DNA of 6,145 nt from Burkholderiales bacterium (GCA_011391855.1 JAABPT010000106.1:1-6145), one strand, 5' to 3'; counted from the stretch's first letter, positions 1 through 4,758 are shown. Numbers and translations are program-made. Notes: generated from the letters alone by a model not told the origin.

Positions 1-106
1 CTGTGCGGCTCAGTGCGGCTCTTTGCGGCAATCCGCAGGCACCGCCGCGGCTCAACGCTGCGCTGCCCATGACCTGGGCAGGCAGCGTCGCACCGCCGGG
101 GTCACG
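1..106. other. Non-coding left edge with short repeats and hairpins
   Basis: I see no convincing gene here. The segment contains TGCGGC at 4, 14 and 24, a period-10 triplet repeat. TGCGG (24-28) can also pair with CCGCA (33-37) around a four-base loop. A stronger hairpin at 63-81 is listed separately. The segment lies downstream of the minus-strand DUF1328 gene. What lies further left is unknown. Confidence 0.5.
63..81 (-). terminator. Hairpin downstream of the DUF1328 gene, possible terminator
   Basis: CTGCCCA (63-69) and TGGGCAG (75-81) form a perfect 7-base stem with a 5-base loop. It lies about 25 bases past the stop of the minus-strand DUF1328 gene, a normal place for a transcript end. 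No T-run follows on the minus strand, so it is not a classic intrinsic terminator. It could instead stabilise the 3' end of the mRNA. Confidence 0.3.
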
Positions 107-268
107 TCACCCGCGGCTGCGGCCGAAAACGAAGCTGGCGACGGCCAGGATCAGGAAGACGATGAAAAGGATCTTCGCGATGCCCGCGGCGCCGGCCGCG
201 ATGCCGCTGAAACCCAGCACGGCGGCGATCAGCGCAATGACCAGAAAGACGACGGCGTAGTGCAGCAT
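107..268 (-). CDS. DUF1328/YtjA-family small membrane protein
   Basis: This 53-residue, very hydrophobic protein begins MLHYAVVFLVIAL and ends FVFGRSRG. It has two predicted membrane segments (about residues 4-20 and 32-49) separated by a Gly/Ala-rich turn with a GFSGIAAGAAGIAK pattern. That pattern, the length and the charged C-terminal tail match the DUF1328 (YtjA) family of inner-membrane peptides. The family is widespread in proteobacteria and has no established biochemical role; it is often found among stress-response genes. Two in-frame ATGs exist, at 274 and 268. The Shine-Dalgarno AGGAG (276-280) is 7 bases from the ATG at 268 but only 1 base from the one at 274, so 268 is chosen. A longer frame reaching to 364 adds an arginine-rich, unfamily-like leader and is rejected. 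It lies on the same strand as the BON lipoprotein gene but 186 bases downstream of it, so it may have its own promoter. Confidence 0.9.
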   Translation of the reverse strand: MLHYAVVFLVIALIAAVLGFSGIAAGAAGIAKILFIVFLILAVASFVFGRSRG

Positions 269-275
269 GTTCATG

Positions 276-280
276 CTCCT
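276..280 (-). promoter_or_regulatory. Ribosome binding site that decides the DUF1328 start
   Basis: The minus strand reads AGGAG here, 7 bases before the ATG at 268 and 1 base before the ATG at 274. Only the inner ATG has normal spacing. Initiation at the outer ATG would add just Met-Asn. Confidence 0.6.
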
Positions 281-308
281 GGGCCGATGCCGGGTGAGGC
301 ACCGGCCC
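281..308 (-). other. Inverted repeat upstream of the DUF1328 gene
   Basis: GGGCCG (281-286) pairs with CGGCCC (303-308), and an alternative inner pairing GCCGG (289-293) with CCGGC (302-306) is possible. It abuts the ribosome binding site of the DUF1328 gene, so in the mRNA it could affect translation. This is inferred from base pairing only. Confidence 0.25.
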
Positions 309-421
309 GTTGAGATTCCAACCACCCGAGCGTGTGGCCGAGCTTGTGCCCGACCCTGCGGCACGCGACCACTTCCTGCACGTAGCTGACCACGGGCAGG
401 CGGGCCCGGCCCATCACTCGC

Positions 422-437
422 CCGGGCTTTCGCCCGG
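422..437 (-). terminator. GAAA-capped hairpin after the BON gene, possible terminator
   Basis: On the minus strand this reads CCGGGC, GAAA, GCCCGG: a perfect 6-base GC stem closed by a stable GNRA tetraloop. It starts 17 bases beyond the stop codon of the BON lipoprotein gene. No T-run follows, so transcription could end here by another route, or the hairpin could protect the mRNA 3' end. The position and tetraloop make chance less likely. Confidence 0.4.
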
Positions 438-454
438 AATCGGACTCAAGGGGC

Positions 455-769
455 TCAAGGACGAACGACGATCTGGTTCTTCACCGACTTGACGCCGTTG
501 ACGTCGCGCGCAATGGTCTCCGCCGTGCTCTTCTCGGTGTTGTTCTTGGCGAAGCCCGACAGCATCACCGTGCCGTTGAGCGTTTCGACGCTGATGCTGG
601 TGCCCGCCACATTCGGGTTCTCAAGCATGCGGCTCTTGACCTGGCTCGTGATGGTGGCGTCGTCGATATAGGCGCCGGTGGATTGCTGGTCGCGGCCCAC
701 CGCGCAACCGGCGGTGATCAGGACGGCCGTGGCCATGGCGACGGCGCTGAGTGTGGTGCGGATGTTCAT
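455..769 (-). CDS. BON-domain lipoprotein (OsmY-like, single BON)
   Basis: The product is 104 residues. Residues 1-22 are a lipoprotein-type signal, with a basic N-terminus, a hydrophobic core and an ITAGC lipobox with Cys22; Thr rather than Leu at -3 makes the box slightly atypical. Ala follows the Cys, which suggests the outer membrane by the +2 rule. Residues about 35-102 form one BON domain, with the family pattern NGTVMLSGFA near 65-74 and the closing GVKSVKNQIVV. BON domains (OsmY, Kbp, secretin-associated proteins) are thought to bind phospholipid or other envelope surfaces, and OsmY itself is induced by osmotic stress. This protein has one BON where OsmY has two. The start is supported by a GAGG motif 7 bases upstream of the ATG. 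It is divergent from the phospholipase D-like gene, with which it shares a 295-base spacer. The family call is firm; the physiological role is inferred. Confidence 0.9.
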   Translation of the reverse strand: MNIRTTLSAVAMATAVLITAGCAVGRDQQSTGAYIDDATITSQVKSRMLENPNVAGTSISVETLNGTVMLSGFAKNNTEKSTAETIARDVNGVKSVKNQIVVRP

Positions 770-920
770 GATTTACCTCGCTGAATGTGGAAAGGAGTTC
801 TCCACTGACGTCGAGCCTACGCGCGTGGTCCGGAGAGGTCTGTACGCTGTCGCACACAGCACGCGGGCCTCTGACCCGGCCGTCGGGGCAACCGTCCGGG
901 CTTGGCTGCAGATCGGCCCA

Positions 921-945
921 GGGGTGGCCTCTTGAACGCCACCCC
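921..945. other. Perfect 8-base inverted repeat in the divergent spacer
   Basis: GGGGTGGC (921-928) and GCCACCCC (938-945) pair perfectly around a 9-base loop. With no T-run it does not look like an intrinsic terminator on either strand. It could be an attenuator-like mRNA structure in the leader of the PLD-like gene or a protein binding site. Only the symmetry is observed. Confidence 0.4.
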
Positions 946-956
946 GGCCGCCGCCG

Positions 957-972
957 TTTGCGCTGACGCAAA
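957..972. promoter_or_regulatory. TTTGCG-CTGA-CGCAAA inverted repeat, possible operator
   Basis: TTTGCG (957-962) and CGCAAA (967-972) are perfect inverted arms separated by CTGA. A 16-base dyad in a divergent promoter region is the usual form of a dimeric repressor site. It could equally act as an RNA hairpin. I cannot assign it to a known regulator. Confidence 0.35.
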
Positions 973-995
973 GGGAACGGACTGCGGCGCGCGTA

Positions 996-1005
996 TGTTC
1001 GAACA
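996..1005. promoter_or_regulatory. TGTTCGAACA palindrome upstream of the PLD-like gene
   Basis: A perfect 10-base palindrome lies about 60 bases before the ATG of the PLD-like gene, in the zone where its promoter should be. It is a plausible regulator half-site pair, but a palindrome of this length can occur by chance, so confidence is low. Confidence 0.25.
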
Positions 1006-1064
1006 AGAGGGGTCCAAGAAGGTTTTTCCAGTCGTCGAAAGGTGCTTAACGGCAGGGGTTCTGG

Positions 1065-2480
1065 ATGGCAGCGGTGGGCAGAAGGTCACTCACGCGTCGT
1101 TGGCTGGCTTGGCTCCTGCTCGGAGGTCTCGGCGGCCTGCTCTGTCTGGCCGCTTGCAGCCAACTGCCCGTGCTGGTGCCGGATCTGGCGCGGCGCCCGG
1201 GGCCGTCCGTTCAGATCGAGGGGTCGCGCGGCGCACTGTCGCCGGCGCAAAGCCAGGCCGTCCTCGAACGTCTGAGCCGCCTCGGTCCGGAAACCGGCAT
1301 CTTCGACCGCCATCTGGCGCGTGAGGAAGCCATCGTCGACAGCCCGCTGACCATCGGCAACCGCGTGCTCTTGCTGCAGGACGGCCCGGCCACCTACCAG
1401 GCGATGCTGGCGGCCATCGGGGCGGCCCGGGACCATGTCAACCTGGAAACCTACATCCTCGACGACGACGAGGTCGGCCAGCGCTTTGCGCAGGCGCTGA
1501 TCGACAAGCAGCGCCAGGGTGTCCAGGTCAACCTGATCCACGACAGCGTGGGCACGCTCAACACGCCGAAGGCCTTCTTCGAGCGACTGACCGCCAGCGG
1601 CATCCGGGTGCTCGAGTTCAACCCGATGAATCCCCTGGCGGCGCGCAAGGACTGGGAATTGAACCGGCGCGACCACCGCAAGCTGCTGATCGTCGACGGG
1701 CGCACCGCCTTCATGGGGGGCATCAATATCAGCAGCGTGTATTCGAGCGGCTCGTCCGGCCCCGGCGCGCCCGCACGGCAGGGTGTCGGGCCGGCCTGGC
1801 GCGACACCGACCTGCAACTGCAGGGCCCGGTGGTGGCCGAGTTGCAGAAGTTGTTCCTGGCCACCTGGCAGAGCCAGCAGGGCGATGCACTGGCGCCGAG
1901 AAACTACTTTCCACCGCCCGAAAGAGCCGGCAGCGAGGTGGTGCGCGCCATCGGCAGTTCTCCCGACGAACCGTTCAGCCTGATCTACGCGACGCTGCTC
2001 TCCGCCATTGGCAGTGCCGAAACCAGCGTGCGCATCACGAATGCCTACTTCGCCCCGGACCCGCAGCTGCTCGCCGCGCTCGAAGCCGCGGTCCGGCGTG
2101 GCGTCGACGTGACCATGATCCTGCCGAGCCAGACCGATTCGTGGCTGGTGTTCCACGCCGGCCGCGCCTACTACGACCAATTGCTGCGCTCGGGCGTGAA
2201 GATCTACGAGCGGCGAGACGCGATCCTGCATTCGAAGACGGCGCTGGTCGACGGCGTGTGGGCCACCGTCGGATCGACCAACCTGGACTGGCGCAGTTTC
2301 CTGCACAACCACGAGCTGAACGTCGTCGTCCTGGGAACACAGTTTGGCAGCCGGCTGCAGGCGATGTTCGACCAGGACCTCGCCGCATCCGACGCCATCA
2401 CCCTGCAGGCGTGGCAGCGCCGCGCTTGGCACCTGCGCCTGAAGGAACTGTTGGGCCGGGCCTGGGAATACTGGCTGTGA
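1065..2480 (+). CDS. Phospholipase D/cardiolipin synthase-like lipoprotein
   Basis: The product is 471 residues with two HKD phosphodiesterase domains. HKD1 is HRKLLIVD (His204, Lys206, Asp211) followed by GGIN at 218-221. HKD2 is HSKTALVD (His389, Lys391, Asp396) followed by GSTN at 403-406. Both are complete, so it should be active. Family members transfer phosphatidyl groups to make cardiolipin (ClsA/B/C) or hydrolyse phospholipids; the two-HKD layout and length fit bacterial cardiolipin synthases, most like the ClsB/ClsC branch. Unlike ClsA, with its two N-terminal membrane helices, the N-terminus here (RRWLAWLLL...LCLAAC) is a signal ending in an LAAC lipobox with Cys31 followed by Ser. 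This predicts a lipid-anchored, probably outer-membrane or periplasm-facing protein. The start is supported by AGGGG (1054-1058) 6 bases before the ATG. The substrate cannot be decided from sequence alone. Confidence 0.88.
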   Translation: MAAVGRRSLTRRWLAWLLLGGLGGLLCLAACSQLPVLVPDLARRPGPSVQIEGSRGALSPAQSQAVLERLSRLGPETGIFDRHLAREEAIVDSPLTIGNRVLLLQDGPATYQAMLAAIGAARDHVNLETYILDDDEVGQRFAQALIDKQRQGVQVNLIHDSVGTLNTPKAFFERLTASGIRVLEFNPMNPLAARKDWELNRRDHRKLLIVDGRTAFMGGINISSVYSSGSSGPGAPARQGVGPAWRDTDLQLQGPVVAELQKLFLATWQSQQGDALAPRNYFPPPERAGSEVVRAIGSSPDEPFSLIYATLLSAIGSAETSVRITNAYFAPDPQLLAALEAAVRRGVDVTMILPSQTDSWLVFHAGRAYYDQLLRSGVKIYERRDAILHSKTALVDGVWATVGSTNLDWRSFLHNHELNVVVLGTQFGSRLQAMFDQDLAASDAITLQAWQRRAWHLRLKELLGRAWEYWL

Positions 2481-2796
2481 GCCCGAGGCGGCGACCCTGC
2501 TGCGGCTTCCGCATGCGTGTGGTCGCCTGTTCATTCCGGTGACGCCAGCGCGCCGGTGACGGCCGTTGCCCGCCAGCGGCCGGCTTGTGTTCGCTGGCGC
2601 ACGGTGGGCATGCAGCCAAAGCGCGAATATGAAGGCCTTGCATCGCACGAAGGGGTTCGTCATGGGAGTCTTCAACTTCGGCGATCCGGCGAACCGCCGC
2701 CCGGGCTGGTCGGCTGCGCCTTGGCCCGTGCGCCGCGTTGCTGGTCCTGCTGGTCCTGCCGTCAGACCCGGTAACGACCCAAGTAACGAGCCCGTC
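2481..2796. other. 316-base intergenic region before the response regulator
   Basis: No recognisable gene is present. A small hairpin TGCGG/CCGCA (2501-2513, three-base loop) lies 20 bases after the PLD-like stop and may end that transcript, though no T-run follows. A larger hairpin system at 2543-2599 is listed separately. The response-regulator frame is open back to 2566. An ATG at 2662 is preceded by AAGGGG (2650-2655) with 6-base spacing, so the region may include a 5' extension of that gene. The promoter of the regulator should lie here, but no clear -35/-10 pair is visible. Confidence 0.5.
2543..2599. other. Two CGCCAGCG copies facing one CGCTGGCG: competing hairpins
   Basis: CGCCAGCG occurs at 2543-2550 and again at 2571-2578, and its exact reverse complement CGCTGGCG is at 2592-2599. 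The near copy makes an 8-base stem with a 13-base loop. The far copy could pair with the same arm instead, and GCCGG (2552-2556) with CCGGC (2580-2584) offers a further alternative fold. It sits between the PLD-like gene and the regulator and could be a transcript-end or leader structure. Confidence 0.35.
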
Positions 2797-3342
2797 ATGA
2801 ACCCGGTGCAGTCCCCACCCACCGACTGCCATCCGCGCGTCCTGGTCGTTGACGACAATCCGGTTCATCGAATGTTGACTTCGGAGATGCTCTCGCTGTG
2901 GGGCATCCAGGCGCTGCTGGCGGTGGACGGCAGCGAGGCGGTGGCCCTGGCGTGCGAACGCCCGCTGGCGCTGATCCTGATGGACATGCAGATGCCCGTG
3001 CTCGACGGTCTGGGCGCCACGCAGCAGATCAGGCGCTTCGAGCTCGAACGAGGCCGAGCGCGTGTTCCCATCATCGCCTACACCTCGGGCGCCTACGGCA
3101 ACGGTCGAATGCGGCTGCAGGACTTCGGACTGGACGGCTTGCTGGCCAAACCCTGCGAAGCGCACGAGCTGCATGAATGCCTTCAGCGTTGGTGTCCGGA
3201 GGTCACCGTCGCCGCTGCCTTTGCCGACCGTCACGACGAAGTTCACGATGACGTTCGCAATGGCGTTCGCAATGGCGTTCGCGGTCCCGTTCGCGATCCC
3301 GTTCACGATCGCGAACGCGTTCGAGTCAGCGCGCCACGCTGA
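2797..3342 (+). CDS. Single-domain response regulator with repeat-built C-terminal tail
   Basis: This 181-residue protein (from the ATG at 2797) carries one receiver domain at about residues 14-132. All catalytic positions are present: the acidic pair Asp19-Asp20 in VLVVDDN, the phosphoacceptor Asp63 in LILMDMQMP, Thr96 in IIAYTSG, and Lys118 in LLAKPC. The style of the domain resembles receivers of hybrid histidine kinases. No DNA-binding or enzymatic output domain follows; residues 149-172 are instead six four-residue VRxx/VHxx repeats. It probably acts by phosphorelay or protein contact with a partner not in this window. The start is uncertain: the ATG at 2797 puts the receiver near the N-terminus, as is typical, but has a weak ribosome site, while the ATG at 2662 has a better one (AAGGGG) and would add 45 Pro/Arg-rich residues. 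It leads a plus-strand run into the 94-residue protein and the alternative oxidase. Confidence 0.85.
   Translation: MNPVQSPPTDCHPRVLVVDDNPVHRMLTSEMLSLWGIQALLAVDGSEAVALACERPLALILMDMQMPVLDGLGATQQIRRFELERGRARVPIIAYTSGAYGNGRMRLQDFGLDGLLAKPCEAHELHECLQRWCPEVTVAAAFADRHDEVHDDVRNGVRNGVRGPVRDPVHDRERVRVSAPR
3241..3312 (+). repeat. Six 12-base tandem repeats inside the regulator gene
   Basis: Units start at 3241, 3253, 3265, 3277, 3289 and 3301. Each begins GTTCGC or GTTCAC, and two (3253-3264, 3265-3276) are identical GTTCGCAATGGC. The period is a multiple of three, so the array adds in-frame tetrapeptides VHDD, VRNG, VRNG, VRGP, VRDP, VHDR to the regulator. Copy-number change would lengthen or shorten the tail without a frameshift. 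Confidence 0.85.
3288..3323 (+). other. Hairpin and palindrome at the end of the 12-base repeat
   Basis: CGTTCGCGA (3288-3296) and TCGCGAACG (3309-3317) form a perfect 9-base stem with a 12-base loop. It overlaps a perfect 12-base palindrome CGAACGCGTTCG (3312-3323). Both lie within the last 55 bases of the regulator gene, just before the 94-residue gene. They could cause partial termination, mRNA processing or protein binding. Only the symmetry is seen. Confidence 0.4.
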
Positions 3343-3358
3343 ACCACCACCACTTCTC

Positions 3359-3363
3359 GGGAG
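3359..3363 (+). promoter_or_regulatory. Ribosome binding site supporting a TTG start
   Basis: GGGAG lies 8 bases before TTG at 3372. No in-frame ATG gives a sensible protein for this gene, so this site is the main reason for choosing the rare TTG start. Confidence 0.45.
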
Positions 3364-3371
3364 CAGACATC

Positions 3372-3656
3372 TTGACCCATCAATCGAAACCCCCGCCGGC
3401 CCGCCCGGCGAAGACAGCCGCCGAACCGGCACGCACGCTGGCGCAGGAAAAGTCCGACTTCACCGCCGAGGGTTCGCCGCCGCCGGGCCAGGTGGCCGGC
3501 GTCGCCCCGGTGCTTCCGGTGGACGATGCGCTTCCCTCGCCGCCAGCCAAAAGCCCGAAAGGTGCGGCCAACGCTCGCCGCCAGCCACCTGCACCCGCCG
3601 GGCCCGTGAAACGCGCGAGCAAGCGCAACCCGGCCGCCTGGCGCGGCAACGGCTGA
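3372..3656 (+). CDS. Small Pro/Ala-rich hypothetical protein with TTG start
   Basis: The predicted protein is 94 residues, highly enriched in Pro, Ala, Lys and Arg, with no membrane segment or signal peptide and probably disordered. Its most distinctive stretch is EKSDFTAEGSPPPGQVAG (about 26-43); the C-terminus is basic (KRASKRNPAAWRGNG). I do not recognise a family with known function, although the KSDFTAEGSPPPG element looks like a conserved motif rather than random GC-rich translation. The start is TTG, supported by GGGAG (3359-3363) 8 bases upstream. It lies 29 bases after the response regulator and 29 bases before the alternative oxidase, all on the plus strand, so an operon is plausible. 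The alternative is a spurious open frame in GC-rich DNA; the ribosome site and position argue against this. Confidence 0.6.
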   Translation: MTHQSKPPPARPAKTAAEPARTLAQEKSDFTAEGSPPPGQVAGVAPVLPVDDALPSPPAKSPKGAANARRQPPAPAGPVKRASKRNPAAWRGNG

Positions 3657-3685
3657 ACACGAGATCGGCGAGGACATCCGCAGCG

Positions 3686-4351
3686 ATGCCGACCGAGCCA
3701 CCCCTGCATCGTGAACCCAGCGATCTGGCGGACCGCTTCGCGCTGGGCTTGACCCGCCTGCTGCGCTTCTTCGCCGACACCTTCTTCGCCAAGCGCTACG
3801 GCCACCGGGCGATCGTGCTCGAGACGGTGGCGGCCGTGCCCGGCATGGTGGGCGCGATGGCCACCCATCTGCAGTCCCTGCGCCGCATGGTCGGCGACGA
3901 CGGCTGGATCCGCACGCTCATGGAAGAGGCCGAGAACGAGCGCATGCACCTCATGACGTTCATCGAGGTGGCCCGGCCCACCGCGCTGGAGCGGCTGCTC
4001 ATCCTCGTCGCGCAGTGGGCTTTCTTCGTTGGCTTCTTCTTTCTGTACCTCGTCTCGCGCCGCACGGCGCACCGGCTGGTTGGCTATTTCGAGGAGGAGG
4101 CGGTCCTCAGCTACACGCAGTACCTGGAAGAGATCGATGCCGGTCGTTCGCCCAACGCCGCGGCACCGGCGATTGCGCGGCGGTACTGGAAACTGGCGGA
4201 CGACGCGACACTGCGCGACGTGGTGCTCGTGGTGCGGGCCGACGAAGCCCACCACCGCGACGTCAACCACGGCTTGGCCGACCAACTGGCCGGTCAGCCG
4301 GTTGACCCCGCCCCGGAGGCACCGTATCCGGAGCACCACGGCCCACAGTGA
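3686..4351 (+). CDS. aox: Alternative oxidase (cyanide-insensitive ubiquinol oxidase)
   Basis: This 221-residue protein has the full signature of the di-iron alternative oxidase family, which passes electrons from ubiquinol to oxygen without pumping protons. It has LETVAAVPGM (Glu46), EEAENERMHL (Glu85, His88), FEEEAVLSYT (Glu136, catalytic-type Tyr143) and RADEAHHRDVNH (Glu187, His190). These account for all six iron ligands known from the trypanosome enzyme, placed by motif alignment. The hydrophobic stretch around 103-123 fits the membrane-facing helices of this interfacial, inner-leaflet enzyme. It lacks the long N-terminal targeting and regulatory region of mitochondrial forms, as expected for bacteria. 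The start at 3686 follows a GAGGA with rather long 11-base spacing. The frame is open far upstream, but the upstream translation is low-complexity shadow. It lies 29 bases after the 94-residue gene and probably shares its transcript. It would keep quinol oxidation going when cytochrome oxidases are inhibited. Confidence 0.95.
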   Translation: MPTEPPLHREPSDLADRFALGLTRLLRFFADTFFAKRYGHRAIVLETVAAVPGMVGAMATHLQSLRRMVGDDGWIRTLMEEAENERMHLMTFIEVARPTALERLLILVAQWAFFVGFFFLYLVSRRTAHRLVGYFEEEAVLSYTQYLEEIDAGRSPNAAAPAIARRYWKLADDATLRDVVLVVRADEAHHRDVNHGLADQLAGQPVDPAPEAPYPEHHGPQ

Positions 4352-4369
4352 ACCCGGGGGCCGGTGACT

Positions 4370-4409
4370 GTCAGGTCGTCAGGTCGTCAGGTCGTCAGAT
4401 CGTCAGGTC
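4370..4409. repeat. Five tandem copies of an 8-base unit
   Basis: GTCAGGTC is repeated at 4370, 4378, 4386, 4394 (one change, GTCAGATC) and 4402. It fills most of the 51-base gap between the stop codons of the convergent alternative oxidase and 65-residue genes. The last copy contains the TGA stop of the minus-strand gene (4403-4405). Copy-number change would alter no protein, because both genes end outside the variable copies. Confidence 0.9.
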
Positions 4410-4600
4410 AAGGGCTTTTCTTCGGTGGGCACCGGAGCCGCCTCGTCCGGGACCTTGGGCGTGTCGGATTGATGGTGCTCCATGGGCGTCTTCTTGCCCG
4501 GCTGCGGGGTCTTGTCCGCACCCGGATCAGCCTCTTCGCCCTGGTGCTTCTTCGCTTGCCGGACCTTCTTGTCGTGGGCAACGTTGCGCGGATCGGTCAT
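4403..4600 (-). CDS. Small hydrophilic hypothetical protein
   Basis: The product is 65 residues, begins MTDPRNVAHDKKVRQAKK and is rich in Lys, Glu, Asp, Pro and His, with no membrane segment or signal. It looks intrinsically disordered. I know of no function; it resembles the short, highly charged hypothetical proteins common in Burkholderiales. The start is well supported by AGGAG 8 bases before the ATG. A longer frame to 4957 is rejected because its N-terminal part is Arg/Cys-rich shadow overlapping the glucan synthase gene. Its stop codon lies inside an 8-base tandem repeat, and it converges on the alternative oxidase gene. It lies downstream of the glucan synthase gene on the same strand, with a 158-base gap, and probably has its own promoter. 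Confidence 0.75.
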   Translation of the reverse strand: MTDPRNVAHDKKVRQAKKHQGEEADPGADKTPQPGKKTPMEHHQSDTPKVPDEAAPVPTEEKPLT

Positions 4601-4722
4601 GACATGCTCTCCTGAAATTGGCGATTCACATCCTCGCCCGAAGACTGTCCGCGCCAGGTAGGACAAGCCGCCGTCGTGGCTCGGACAACACCGGCATCGA
4701 CGCCGGCAGCGACACCCGCGGC

Positions 4723-4745
4723 AAAACCGGCAGCGCCACCGGCTT
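4723..4745 (-). terminator. Possible intrinsic terminator of the glucan synthase gene
   Basis: On the minus strand AAGCCGG pairs with CCGGTTT (one G-T pair) around an 8-base loop, with one further T after the stem. It begins 13 bases past the stop at 4759. The short stem and T-run make it a weak candidate. Confidence 0.3.
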
Positions 4746-4758
4746 GGTCCGTCTTGCT

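Larger units (their letters stand above)
770..1064. promoter_or_regulatory. Divergent spacer between the BON and PLD-like genes
   Basis: This 295-base spacer must hold the promoters for both divergent genes. No clean sigma-70 -35/-10 pair stands out. It is rich in inverted repeats: GTGGA (787-791) with TCCAC (801-805); GCTGT (846-850) with ACAGC (856-860); an imperfect CCCGG-type stem at about 876-899; a perfect 8-base stem at 921-945; a perfect 6-base stem at 957-972; and a 10-base palindrome at 996-1005. Short open frames crossing it lack family resemblance and are not called. Confidence 0.55.

Noticed and set aside
902..1324. A 140-residue plus-strand frame across the divergent spacer
   Set aside because: It overlaps the start of the PLD-like gene in another frame, has no recognisable motif and would remove the promoter region of that gene.
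2633..2800. Membrane-like peptide (CAALLVLLVLPS) whose stop overlaps the regulator ATG at 2797
   Set aside because: No ATG or GTG start lies in this frame after the preceding stop, and the only usable TTG is inside the hydrophobic run without a ribosome site, so a leader peptide cannot be supported.
1086..2858. A 590-residue open frame on the minus strand across the PLD-like gene
   Set aside because: It is the antisense shadow of a clear HKD-containing gene in GC-rich DNA; its translation is His/Gln/Arg-rich with no recognisable domain.
3241..3312. CRISPR-like array
   Set aside because: The units are only 12 bases, contiguous and without spacers, and they are in frame within a coding region.
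2398..3432. A 344-residue minus-strand frame with IANAIAN repeats
   Set aside because: It is the antisense reading of the response regulator and its 12-base repeat, with no family resemblance.
3062..3685. Long in-frame extension upstream of the alternative oxidase, including a hydrophobic TFAMAFAMAFAVPFAIPF stretch
   Set aside because: The hydrophobic repeat is the out-of-frame reading of the 12-base array in the regulator gene. The family homology begins only after 3686, and no ribosome site supports an earlier start.
3380..4339. A 319-residue minus-strand frame opposite the alternative oxidase
   Set aside because: It is the antisense shadow of a well-identified gene; composition is His/Arg/Gly-rich without motifs.
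4370..4409. Phase-variation switch
   Set aside because: Although 8 bases is not a multiple of three, both flanking genes stop outside the variable copies, so a slip would not switch either reading frame.
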